Made by a program: the position numbers and the translations under genes. A DNA stretch of 64,000 nucleotides from NCBI GenBank assembly GCA_020846145.1, contig JADLEL010000007.1:41319-105318 (forward strand). Reading direction: 5' to 3'. Origin of the DNA: Pirellulales bacterium. GTDB lineage: Bacteria; Planctomycetota; Planctomycetia; Pirellulales; Thermoguttaceae. Below the pieces are notes generated by a model. The model had not been told where the DNA came from, searched no databases, and saw only the letters and a program-made list of their open reading frames with translations. This document shows, in pieces, positions 8,601-16,625 of the stretch; positions within the stretch are counted from its first letter, which is position 1; the number at the start of each line of letters is the position of its first letter.

Positions 8601-9557
8601 TTACGCCAGATCGCGGTCCTCGAAGAGCAGCAGCGCGAGCAGCATGGCCACGCCGCAGTAGAGCAGGCAATACAGACCGGCCAATCCGAGATAGGCGGGC
8701 GGGACGGTTTTGCCCGGCTCGAAGAAGGCGATTGCGGTAACATTAAAATTCTCGAGCACGGGCAGCACGGCCGAGAGCAGGCCCGCCACGAAGCCGACCT
8801 GGGGAATCTTTCCCACTGCCGAGTTCGCCAAAAGCGGCACCAAATGCCCGAGGAAGTAGATCGAGCCGCAGATCACCAGATTCGCGAGCATGGGCAAGCG
8901 GGTGGAGATGGCCACGCTGATCGCCGCCAGAACCGCGGCTTCCATGAAGACCAGCGCCAAGCCGGGAGCGATCTGCTCGATTTGTTCGAGGCAGACCTCG
9001 GCCGTCGGATCTTGTTGCGACGTTTCGCGGGCGTCGTAGGCCACTTTGTAGGAAACGCAGCTTAAAAAGACCGCTCCCAAGACGATAAACATCACCGCCA
9101 CCGGCCAGAGGATGCCGAGAAACTTCCCCACGATGAATTGCCAGCGGGCAATGGGTTTGGAGAGCACGGTGAGCGCGGTGCGGCCTTCGATTTCCTCGGC
9201 GATGGAAAGACTGGCGGTCCAGAGAGCGAGCACCACGCTGAGGATCATAATGAGCGTCAGCCCGCCGTCCTTGTAAATCTTGAGGTCTTCGCCGAAGGTG
9301 TTATAGGGCAGGATCGTGAACAAGACGAGCAGGAAAATGCCCAAAATGAGGATCAGAAAAAAGAGGGGCTGCGCGACCGCTTCCTTGGCGGTGGTGCGAG
9401 CGACGGCGGTCATTCGGGGCGCGAGCAATTGAAACAAGAGGAAAATAGCGTACAATGCCGCCCCCGCAAGGATCGCGCCCAAGGCAACCCGCCATAAGGG
9501 GTGTATCCAGGCGTTGGTGACGGCAATAAGCGGCAAAAAGTCGAAGGTGGAATTCAT
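8601..9557 (-). CDS. ABC-2 type transporter permease
   Basis: A 318-residue polytopic membrane protein with about six to seven hydrophobic helices. The sequence IAEEIEGRTALTVLSKPIARWQFIVGK (about residues 120-147) is the hallmark cytoplasmic motif of ABC-2/NosY-type permeases that precedes TM3. No ATP-binding gene is adjacent, so the partner must be elsewhere or the gene is an orphan. The start is uncertain: 9557 (MNSTFDFLPLIAV), 9566 and 9602 are in frame and none has a strong ribosome-binding site. The substrate is unknown. It lies convergent with the SHD1 gene. Confidence 0.8.
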   Translation of the reverse strand: MNSTFDFLPLIAVTNAWIHPLWRVALGAILAGAALYAIFLLFQLLAPRMTAVARTTAKEAVAQPLFFLILILGIFLLVLFTILPYNTFGEDLKIYKDGGLTLIMILSVVLALWTASLSIAEEIEGRTALTVLSKPIARWQFIVGKFLGILWPVAVMFIVLGAVFLSCVSYKVAYDARETSQQDPTAEVCLEQIEQIAPGLALVFMEAAVLAAISVAISTRLPMLANLVICGSIYFLGHLVPLLANSAVGKIPQVGFVAGLLSAVLPVLENFNVTAIAFFEPGKTVPPAYLGLAGLYCLLYCGVAMLLALLLFEDRDLA

Positions 9558-9800
9558 AACGGCCATAATTCGATGAAAACGTGGTAATGACCAAAGTTTC
9601 ATGGTAAATCATGGCCTGAAAAAAGTCCACCACCGCTCGAACGCGAAATTGCAAATCTACAATACCCCTCACCCCTGTCCCTTCGGGATAGGCATTCTGG
9701 CATTGACCCAACTGCCCGTTCTTATACAATGCCCCCACCTCTGATTGCGCATCGCGGCATATTGTCATTTATTTCATGCACTTTCCCCAGAATTCGCTCC

Positions 9801-11342
9801 ATGACTGAACAGCGCAACAAACAATCGAAAGATAACGATGATAATGCTGGCCAGGAAGCCAGTTCGGGTACTTTACAAGAAGCGAGACGCAACAAACTGC
9901 GCAAAATAGAAGAACTGGGTTTTGACCCCTGGGGTGGCCGGTTCGATGGCAATCAACCGATCGGCGAGATTCGTGATCGGATCGGGGAGATCACCGTTAC
10001 GCCGCCGGCCGAGGAAGGGCAACATGCCGAAGAGCATGGGCCGAAAGTTCGGGCGGCGGGGCGAATTGTCTTGCGGCGGCCGTCGGGCAAGGTGCATTGG
10101 CTGCAACTCCGCGACTGGACTGGCACGATCCAGGTGATGATCGGCAAGAACCAGGTCGGCGAGAAGAATTTCGAGTTGGCGCAGAATTTCGATCTCGGCG
10201 ACCTCATCGGCGTGGATGGCGAATTCCACCGCACGATGAAAGGCGAGCCGACGATCTTTGCCGAGAATCTGCATTTCATGAGCAAGTCGCTCGAACCGCC
10301 GCCCGAAAAATGGGCGGGCCTGAGCGATCCCGACTTGCGGCAGCGGATGCGCTATCTCGATTTGATTCATACCGAAGGCGTTTTGGAACGCTTTTTGCGC
10401 CGCACGAAAATCGTGCAGTCGATCCGCAATACGCTCAATTCGCAACGCTTCGTCGAGATCGAAGGCCCCACGCTGCACGCCATTGCCGGCGGAGCGGCCG
10501 CACGTCCGTTCACCACGCATCACAACGCACTCGACATCGATCTCTTCATGCGGATCGCGCTCGAACTGCACTTGAAGCGGCTATTGGTGGGCGGAGTCGA
10601 GCGGGTTTATGAACTGGGCCGCGTGTATCGCAACGAAGGCGTCAGCCCGCGGCACAATCCCGAGTTCACCATGCTCGAAGCCTATCAGGCGTACGGCAAC
10701 TACGAAACGATGATGGACCTCACCGAGCGAATCATCGTCGAAGCGATTCAAGCCACCGGCCAGAAATTGAAGCTGCCCTGGGGCGAGAAGGAAATCGATT
10801 TCACGCCCCCGTTTCAGCGAAAAACCTACGACGAGTTGTTCCGCGAGCGTACCGGCATCGATCCGGCCGATGCGGCGGCGGTCAAGGCGGTCGCCGAGAA
10901 GATCGGCTTCGAGACCAAGGGCAAACACCCGGACGTCATTAAAAGCGAGGTTTTTGAGGAGAAGGTGGAAGACGCGCTCATGGGTCCGATTTTTGTGATC
11001 GACTACCCGGCGAGCATCTGCCCCTTGACCAAGCGAAAACGCGGGAGGCCCGAAATCGCCGAACGGTTCGAGCTGTTCATCCAGGGGATGGAAGTGGCCA
11101 ACGCCTACACCGAACTCAACGATCCCGAGTTGCAGGAGCAGCTTTTCTCGAAGCAGCTCGAAGGACAGGCCGAGGAAGACTCGATGGCGAAAATGGACCG
11201 CGATTTCATCCGCGCCCTGCGGCACGGCATGCCGCCGGCGGGCGGATTGGGCATCGGCATCGACCGCTTGGTAATGCTGCTTACCGACACCCAGACGATC
11301 CGCGAGGTGATTTTATTCCCCCTGTTAAGGCCGGAAGCGTGA
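9801..11342 (+). CDS. lysS: Lysyl-tRNA synthetase, class II
   Basis: Charges tRNA-Lys with lysine in the cytoplasm. The 513-residue protein has an N-terminal OB-fold anticodon-binding domain (VRAAGRIVLRRPSGKVHWLQ) and the class II core: motif 1 region (FVEIEGPTLHAIAGGAAARP), motif 2 (RVYRNEGVSPRHNPEFTMLE, about residues 275-300) and motif 3 (GLGIGIDRLVMLLTD, about 477-491). The GGAAARPF.THHNALDID block is LysRS-specific. The start at 9801 (MTEQRNK) is chosen because the 24-codon extension to 9729 has no conserved character. The N-terminal stretch is Asp/Asn/Gln-rich and poorly conserved. Confidence 0.95.
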   Translation: MTEQRNKQSKDNDDNAGQEASSGTLQEARRNKLRKIEELGFDPWGGRFDGNQPIGEIRDRIGEITVTPPAEEGQHAEEHGPKVRAAGRIVLRRPSGKVHWLQLRDWTGTIQVMIGKNQVGEKNFELAQNFDLGDLIGVDGEFHRTMKGEPTIFAENLHFMSKSLEPPPEKWAGLSDPDLRQRMRYLDLIHTEGVLERFLRRTKIVQSIRNTLNSQRFVEIEGPTLHAIAGGAAARPFTTHHNALDIDLFMRIALELHLKRLLVGGVERVYELGRVYRNEGVSPRHNPEFTMLEAYQAYGNYETMMDLTERIIVEAIQATGQKLKLPWGEKEIDFTPPFQRKTYDELFRERTGIDPADAAAVKAVAEKIGFETKGKHPDVIKSEVFEEKVEDALMGPIFVIDYPASICPLTKRKRGRPEIAERFELFIQGMEVANAYTELNDPELQEQLFSKQLEGQAEEDSMAKMDRDFIRALRHGMPPAGGLGIGIDRLVMLLTDTQTIREVILFPLLRPEA

Positions 11343-11503
11343 GAAAGCAGTGGCTAGTGGTTAGTGGCTAGTGGTTAGTGAAAAAACGGAAGAAGAAATC
11401 CATTGCACTGCTTACTGCTTACTGCTTACTGCCTACTGCCTACTGCCCACTGGCCACTAGCCACTAGCCACTAACCACTGCCCACTGACCACTGCCCACT
11501 GCC
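11343..11503. repeat. Heptamer-repeat inverted pair between lysS and lolC/E
   Basis: The left arm, about 11345-11383, has TAGTGGC/TAGTGGT units. The right arm, about 11404-11503, has units such as CTTACTG, CCTACTG, CCACTAG and CCACTGC, all with a 7-bp period. Parts of the arms are exact inverted copies, so a long hairpin can form. The right arm runs directly into the ATG of the next gene, leaving no ordinary ribosome-binding site. Confidence 0.85.
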
Positions 11504-13150
11504 ATGTACAAACTCCTCCTCTGTTGGCGGTATCTTCGCACGCGGTACATCGCGCTGGTGTCGATCATCAGCGTGATGCTGGGCGTGGCCACGATGATCG
11601 TGGTCAACAGCGTGATGGAAGGCTTCAGCGGCGAGATGCAGAACCGCATTCACAACTCCACCTCCGATATCGTGATCGACGCGCTCGATTTCGCCGGCAT
11701 GCCGGACGCCGAATATCAATTCGAGCAGATTCGCAAGGCGGCGGGCGAGGACATCGAGGCGATGTCGCCGGTGGTGCTCACCATCGGCATGCTCAATCTC
11801 TCGCCCGGCGGCCGAAGCATCTCGATGCCGGTGCGGGTGATCGGCATCGACGAAGCCACGCAGGGCCTGGTGAGCGACTTTAACAAGTATCTGCAGCATC
11901 CCGAAAACCGCAAGAAGATGAGCTTCGCGCTGCGCGAAGACAAATACGACACGCGCGATCATCAAGCCGACGGAGACGCTCCCGACCGTTCGATCATGGC
12001 CGAAGCCGGCTGGAAACGCCGCCGCATGATCGCCGAGAGCCTCGCCCGGGAGCAAAAGAATCGCTGGGAGAATCCGGCGGGAGCGGAGATTCGGCGGCAA
12101 TCCTACGTGGAAGGGGCGGAGGGCGGCGCCGCGGCGCCGCGCGGCGCGGCGGAAGGCGATCCCGAAGGAAATGTCCCGCCCCCCGTCGAAAACGTGCCGA
12201 CCGGGGACATCTTTCAGCAAAATCCCGCGCTCGCCGCCGCCGCGGCTCCGGCCTTCGACATGGCGAAAGATCAGCACACGGGAATCGTCCTGGGCATGTT
12301 GCTGGCAAGCAGACGCTTTTTGCTCGATAGCGACGAACCGAACGGCGGCTGCGAGGATCGCTTTTACGTCCTGCCCGGCGAAGACGTGAAATTGACGTTC
12401 CCCACGGCGGGCACGCCGCCCAAGGTCGCCAGCGACACCTTCACCGTGGTCGATTTTTTCGAGAGCAAGATGAGCGAAAGCGATTCGAGCTTCGTGTTCG
12501 TGCCGATTCGCGAATTGCAACGCTTGCGGGGGATGAGCGCCTCCGCGGCCGACGCGGGAATGATCAATCAAATTCTCATCAAGCTCAAGCCGGGCGTCGA
12601 TGGCGACCGCGTGCGCGACAAACTCAAAGCCATTTATCCGGAGACGATGTATTCGGTCCAAACCTGGCGCGACCAGCGCAGCCCGCTGTTGGCCGCCGTG
12701 CAATTGGAAACCACGATCTTGAACGTGCTCTTGTTCTTCATCATTGCCGTGGCGGGCTTCGGCATTCTGGCGATCTTTTACATGATCGTAGTCGAAAAGA
12801 CCCGCGATATCGGCATCTTGAAATCGCTGGGGGCGTCGCGCGGCGGCGTGATGGGTATTTTTCTGGCCTACGGCCTCTCGTTGGGATTGGTCGGTTCGGG
12901 GGCGGGCCTGGTTATCGGCTTGCTGTTCGTTCAGTACATCAATCAAATTGCCGATTTTTTGAGTTGGGTCCGGGGGATGCCGGTCTTCGATCCCACCATT
13001 TACTACTTCAACAAAATTCCCACGAGCCTCGTCCCGCAAACCGTGATATCCATTGTTGTCGGCGCCGTGGCGATCGCCGTCTTGGCGAGCATTCTGCCCG
13101 CCCGCCGCGCCGCGCGCCTGCATCCCGTGGAGGCCCTGCGCTATGAGTGA
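11504..13150 (+). CDS. ABC transporter permease, LolC/LolE-like (FtsX family)
   Basis: A 548-residue inner-membrane permease of the lipoprotein-releasing/MacB superfamily. TM1 (IALVSIISVMLGVATMIVVN) is followed by a large periplasmic domain (about residues 40-400) and three C-terminal helices, with the FtsX signature KTRDIGILKSLGASRGGVMG at about residues 430-449 and the ending ILPARRAARLHPVEALRYE. The periplasmic part carries an unusual low-complexity Ala/Gly/Pro/Glu insert (about residues 190-240), including a GC-rich palindromic stretch at 12121-12150. Its stop codon overlaps the possible start of the ATPase gene, so the two form a pair. It probably extracts lipoproteins from the inner membrane; another envelope substrate is possible. 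Confidence 0.9.
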   Translation: MYKLLLCWRYLRTRYIALVSIISVMLGVATMIVVNSVMEGFSGEMQNRIHNSTSDIVIDALDFAGMPDAEYQFEQIRKAAGEDIEAMSPVVLTIGMLNLSPGGRSISMPVRVIGIDEATQGLVSDFNKYLQHPENRKKMSFALREDKYDTRDHQADGDAPDRSIMAEAGWKRRRMIAESLAREQKNRWENPAGAEIRRQSYVEGAEGGAAAPRGAAEGDPEGNVPPPVENVPTGDIFQQNPALAAAAAPAFDMAKDQHTGIVLGMLLASRRFLLDSDEPNGGCEDRFYVLPGEDVKLTFPTAGTPPKVASDTFTVVDFFESKMSESDSSFVFVPIRELQRLRGMSASAADAGMINQILIKLKPGVDGDRVRDKLKAIYPETMYSVQTWRDQRSPLLAAVQLETTILNVLLFFIIAVAGFGILAIFYMIVVEKTRDIGILKSLGASRGGVMGIFLAYGLSLGLVGSGAGLVIGLLFVQYINQIADFLSWVRGMPVFDPTIYYFNKIPTSLVPQTVISIVVGAVAIAVLASILPARRAARLHPVEALRYE

Positions 13151-14048
13151 CGATCGCGAACGGATTCCGCATCCTACGACTTCGATCGATCCGCATCGAC
13201 ACTCGATGCCACGAGTGCCTGGTTCTCCGCTGTTTAGCGGTCCCCATTTTCAAGTTCCGAAAACGGAAAGAGCAGAAAAAGCGATTTCCACCTCGGTAAC
13301 GATCATCCCCATGATTAATGCCTCGCCAACCGAATCTCCCCTTCCGGCGGAAAATCAAATCGATCATTTGCGAACGATCGATTTATATAAAAGTTATCGG
13401 AAGGGTTCGGTCGAAGTGCCGGTATTGCGCGGCGTGGAAGTCAATATCCGCCCGGGCGAATTTTTGGCCATCGAGGGCCAAAGCGGTTCGGGCAAAAGCA
13501 CGTTGTTGCATCTGATGGGCACTTTGGACGGACCCGACAAGGGCGAGATTCATTTTCATGGCCGGCGGATCGACAATCTGCCTGCTCGAAATCGGGATAC
13601 CCTCCGAAATAAACGCATCGGCATGATTTTCCAGTTTTACCACCTTCTGCCCGAGTTATCGATGCTGGAAAACGTTCTCTCGCCGCTGATGATTGCCGAT
13701 GGCGTGTGGAGTTATCTGAAAAACCGGCGAAAATACCGCGAAACGGCCAAATCGTTGTTGAATTTGATGGGTCTTTCGCACCGGCTCAAGCACAAGCCTC
13801 GCGAACTTTCGGGCGGCGAAATGCAACGCGCGGCCATCGCCCGGGCGCTCATCGCCCGGCCGGAATTGCTCTTGGCCGACGAACCCACCGGCAATCTGGA
13901 CCAGGCCACCGGCCGGGAGATTCTTAAAATCCTGCGAACCTTGAACGAAGAGCAAAACATCACTATAGTGATGGTTACTCACGATCAGTCCCTCGCCGCC
14001 CAAGCCGACCGCATCGTCCGCTTGAAAGGCGGGGTGATTGAGGGGTAA
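13143..14048 (+). CDS. ABC transporter ATP-binding protein, LolD-like
   Basis: ATPase partner of the preceding permease. The conserved ABC domain has Walker A GQSGSGKST, the Q-loop in MIFQFYHLLPEL, signature LSGGEMQRAAIARAL, Walker B ELLLADEPTG and the H-loop in MVTHDQ. Two starts are plausible. 13143 overlaps the permease stop by 8 bp and has GTGGAGG upstream, but adds about 56 unconserved residues (301 in total). 13311 (MINASPTES) gives a typical LolD length. The extra stretch contains small palindromes around 13199-13243 like those in the intergenic regions, so it may be a repeat insertion between the genes. The ABC part itself is certain. Confidence 0.9.
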   Translation: MSDDRERIPHPTTSIDPHRHSMPRVPGSPLFSGPHFQVPKTERAEKAISTSVTIIPMINASPTESPLPAENQIDHLRTIDLYKSYRKGSVEVPVLRGVEVNIRPGEFLAIEGQSGSGKSTLLHLMGTLDGPDKGEIHFHGRRIDNLPARNRDTLRNKRIGMIFQFYHLLPELSMLENVLSPLMIADGVWSYLKNRRKYRETAKSLLNLMGLSHRLKHKPRELSGGEMQRAAIARALIARPELLLADEPTGNLDQATGREILKILRTLNEEQNITIVMVTHDQSLAAQADRIVRLKGGVIEG

Positions 14049-14124
14049 CAGCAAGGGATTGGGGATTAAGGATTGGAATATCACCACTCTAATCGCTAAT
14101 CCCTAATCCCCAATCCCTTATTAC
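14049..14124. repeat. Heptamer-repeat inverted pair between lolD and aminotransferase
   Basis: The left arm, about 14054-14076, has GGGATTG/GGGATTA units. The right arm, about 14095-14122, has TAATCCC/CAATCCC units. The 7-bp period and arm complementarity are clear by eye; the hairpin spans the whole intergenic gap. Confidence 0.8.
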
Positions 14125-14138
14125 TTCCTCACGGTTTC

Positions 14139-15026
14139 ATGGCTCCACAAATCTACATCAGCGGCGAACTATACGACAAGGAAAATGCCAAGATCAGCGT
14201 CTTCGACCACGGATTGCTTTACGGCGACGGCGTGTTCGAGGGCATTCGCAGCTACGGCGGCAAGGTCTTTCGGCTGGAACGGCATCTCGACCGGCTCTGG
14301 GAATCGGCCAAGGCCATCTGGCTGGAAATTCCCCTGACGAAGGACGAAATGGCCGAGGCCATCTACAATACGCTCGCGGTCAACGGCGTGAAGGACGGCT
14401 ACATCCGCGTGGTGGTAACGCGCGGCGAGGGCACCCTGGGGCTCGATCCGAACCGTTGCGCCAATCCCGAAGTCATCATCATCGCCGACCGCATCGCGCT
14501 TTACCCGAAGGAATACTACGAGAACGGCTTGGAGATCATTACCGTAAGCGTGATGCGAAACCATCCCGCCGCGCTCAGCCCGCGGATCAAATCGTTGAAC
14601 TATTTGAACAACATCCTGGCGAAGATCGAGGGCCTGCAGGCGGGCTGCATCGAAGCGCTGATGCTCAACCACAAGGGCGAAGTGTCCGAATGCACGGGAG
14701 ACAACATCTTCATCGTTCGCCGCGGCGCGCTGCTCACACCGCCCAACGAAGCCGGCATTTTGGAAGGCATTACGCGCGATGCGGTGATGGAGTTGGCGCG
14801 GAAGGCGGGCATCGAGGTCCGCGAAACGCCGCTCACCAAGCACGACGTGTACGTCGCCGAGGAATGCTTCCTCACCGGCTCGGCCGCCGAAGTCGTGCCT
14901 GTCATCAAGGTCGATGCCCGCACGATCGGCGGCGGCAAGCCTGGACCCGTCACCCGCGATCTCATGGCGCGATTCCACGAATTGACGAAGTCCGCAGATA
15001 GTTCGAACTGCACGAACCATCGATAA
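14139..15026 (+). CDS. ilvE: Branched-chain amino acid aminotransferase (PLP fold type IV)
   Basis: Transfers the amino group between branched-chain amino acids and 2-oxoglutarate; last step of Val/Leu/Ile synthesis. The 295-residue protein begins with VFDHGLLYGDGVFEGIRSY, the class-IV signature, has the Schiff-base Lys151 in RIKSLNYLNN, and the phosphate-binding region EALMLNHKGEVSECTGDNIF with TPP and GITRDAVMELA afterwards. D-amino-acid aminotransferase or ADC lyase share the fold, but KSLNYLNN and the length favour IlvE. A DedA gene follows after only 5 bp. Confidence 0.92.
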   Translation: MAPQIYISGELYDKENAKISVFDHGLLYGDGVFEGIRSYGGKVFRLERHLDRLWESAKAIWLEIPLTKDEMAEAIYNTLAVNGVKDGYIRVVVTRGEGTLGLDPNRCANPEVIIIADRIALYPKEYYENGLEIITVSVMRNHPAALSPRIKSLNYLNNILAKIEGLQAGCIEALMLNHKGEVSECTGDNIFIVRRGALLTPPNEAGILEGITRDAVMELARKAGIEVRETPLTKHDVYVAEECFLTGSAAEVVPVIKVDARTIGGGKPGPVTRDLMARFHELTKSADSSNCTNHR

Positions 15027-15031
15027 ACGCC

Positions 15032-15706
15032 GTGGAAACGCTTCGCCACATCATCGACCTCTTCCTGCATCTCGACGTGCATTTGCGGGAAATCGTGGCG
15101 CACTACGCCGGATGGTCCTACGCCATCCTGTTCGCGGTGATTTTTTGCGAAACCGGCCTGGTGGTAACGCCCTTTCTGCCGGGCGATTCGCTGCTGTTCG
15201 CCGCGGGCGCGATCGCCGCCACCGGGGCGCTCGATCCGTGGTGGCTCTTTCTCGCGCTCAGCGCGGCCGCGATCCTCGGCGATACGGTCAACTACTGGCT
15301 GGGGCATTATGTCGGTCCGCGGGCGTTCACGGGAAAGGTGCGGTTTTTGAAGAAGGAGCATCTCGACCGCACGCACCGGTTCTTCGAGAAATACGGCGGG
15401 AAAACGATCATCCTCGCCCGCTTCGTGCCCATCGTCCGCACCTTCGCGCCCTTCGTGGCCGGAATCGGGGCAATGAGCTACGGAAAATTCATTCTCTATA
15501 ACGTTGTCGGCGGGATCGCTTGGGTGGCGATCTTCATCTATGCCGGTTTCAAGTTTGCCAAAAACGAATTCGTGCAGAAGAATTTTTCCCTGGTCATCCT
15601 AGTCATTGTCATCATCTCCGTCCTGCCGATGGTTTTCGAGTATTGGCGGGCGAGGAGGGAAGCGAAGAGGGGAGAGGGGAGAGGGGAGAGGGGAGAGAAA
15701 ACATAA
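15032..15706 (+). CDS. DedA/SNARE-associated family membrane protein
   Basis: A 224-residue polytopic inner-membrane protein starting at a GTG, 5 bp after ilvE. Family motifs are visible: FCETGLVVTPFLPGDSLLF near residues 40-58, GDTVNYWLGHYVG, FFEKYGGKTIILARFVPIVRTFAP and AGIGAMSYGKFILYNVVGGI. DedA proteins belong to the VTT superfamily of lipid scramblase-like proteins, with members shown to recycle undecaprenyl phosphate or phosphatidylethanolamine. The last 12 residues (KRGEGRGERGEKT) are encoded by a GGGAGAG heptamer array, so the repeat has become the C-terminal tail. Confidence 0.9.
   Translation: METLRHIIDLFLHLDVHLREIVAHYAGWSYAILFAVIFCETGLVVTPFLPGDSLLFAAGAIAATGALDPWWLFLALSAAAILGDTVNYWLGHYVGPRAFTGKVRFLKKEHLDRTHRFFEKYGGKTIILARFVPIVRTFAPFVAGIGAMSYGKFILYNVVGGIAWVAIFIYAGFKFAKNEFVQKNFSLVILVIVIISVLPMVFEYWRARREAKRGEGRGERGEKT
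15665..15699. repeat. Heptamer array inside the 3' end of the DedA gene
   Basis: Repeated GGGAGAG units with a 7-bp period overlap the last codons of the DedA gene and encode a basic Arg/Gly/Glu tail. A single arm only. Confidence 0.75.
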
Positions 15707-15712
15707 GCACCG

Positions 15713-15780
15713 TTTAGCCCACGCGTCCATGCGGGGGCTAGCGATGCCGCCGCCATTGCCCGCCTAGACAGCGGGGCGAA
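15713..15780. repeat. REP-like element between DedA and aat
   Basis: Begins GTTTAGCCCACGCGTCCATGCGGGGGC, related to the palindrome at 43189-43269 (GTTTAGCCCCCGCGTCC). It continues to the aat stop codon with a further GC-rich partial dyad. It sits between convergent genes. Confidence 0.55.
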
Positions 15781-15781
15781 A

Positions 15782-16456
15782 CTATCGTTCATTAAGAAAA
15801 TCCACCGGCTGCTTCAACGCCTTGGCCAGCCGCTGGAGATATTCGCGGCGGGAGATTTCGATCGCGCCGAAGCGGGCGGTGTGCGGCGTGAGTTGTTGGA
15901 TGTCCAATAACGAGTAGCCGCGCGATTGGAGATGTTCGACCAAGCGGACGAGCGCCACCTTCGAGGCTTCCGGTACGCGGTAAAACATCGATTCGGCGGC
16001 GAACAGGCCGGCGATGGCGATGCCGTACGCCCCGCCCGCCAAGCGGCCTTCCTGCCACGCCTCGACGCTGTGCGCGTGCCCGAGTTCGTGCATGCGGATG
16101 TAGGCCGCGATCATCTTCGGCGTGAGCCAGGTGCCGCCTTTTCGTCCCCGGCCCGAAGCGCAGCCGCGAATCACGGCGGGGAAATCGCGGTCAAACGAGA
16201 TCTCGAACCGCCCGCTCTTGCAAACTCGCAGCAGCCGCCGCGGCACGTGAAAACGCTCGAATTCGAGGATCGCCCGCGGATCGGGCGAGAACCACGGCAT
16301 GGGCGTGTCGCGCTCGCCCATCGGCCAAGGAAAGATGCCGTGCCGATATGCATCCAAGAGCCATACGGGCGTCAATTCGCCGCCGAAGCCGATGAATCCC
16401 TCCGGTTCGGCGTCCTCGGCGGGAGGAAAATATCGGGATGGAGGGAGGAGGGGCAT
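15782..16456 (-). CDS. aat: Leucyl/phenylalanyl-tRNA--protein transferase
   Basis: N-end-rule enzyme that adds Leu or Phe to N-terminal Arg/Lys of proteins, marking them for ClpAP/ClpS degradation. The 224-residue protein shows the family motifs GFIGFGGELTPVWLLDAYRHGIFPW, PMPWFSPDPRAILE, TWLTPKMIAAYIRMHELGHAHSVEAW and GGAYGIAIAGLFAAESMFYR, and ends with a conserved QQLTPHTARFGAIEISRREYL block. The normal length and motifs leave little doubt. The nearest upstream gene is the co-directional MscS-type gene, separated by a heptamer hairpin. Confidence 0.95.
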   Translation of the reverse strand: MPLLPPSRYFPPAEDAEPEGFIGFGGELTPVWLLDAYRHGIFPWPMGERDTPMPWFSPDPRAILEFERFHVPRRLLRVCKSGRFEISFDRDFPAVIRGCASGRGRKGGTWLTPKMIAAYIRMHELGHAHSVEAWQEGRLAGGAYGIAIAGLFAAESMFYRVPEASKVALVRLVEHLQSRGYSLLDIQQLTPHTARFGAIEISRREYLQRLAKALKQPVDFLNER

Positions 16457-16622
16457 GGAGGAAATGATGAATGCGGAATGATGAATGATGAATGTTTAGC
16501 CGCGACCGTGCATCGACCGAAGGTTGGTCAGGGATCGCTTTGGGAAAGTAACATTGAACGATGATTGTTTACGAAGTCGCAGACTGTTTTCATTCATCAT
16601 TCCGCATTCATCATTTTCCCCC
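16455..16622. repeat. Heptamer-repeat inverted pair between aat and MscS-type gene
   Basis: The left arm, about 16460-16494, has AATGATG/AATGCGG units; the right arm, about 16592-16615, has units such as CATTCAT and CATTCCG. The loop of about 100 bp contains a further imperfect dyad with GCCGCGACC near its left end (about 16498). Confidence 0.8.
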
Positions 16623-16625
16623 ATT

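Noticed and set aside
11471..13123. Minus-strand ORF of 550 codons
   Set aside because: Antisense to the LolC/E-like permease; starts and ends in repeat DNA; His/Asp/Arg-rich with no motif.
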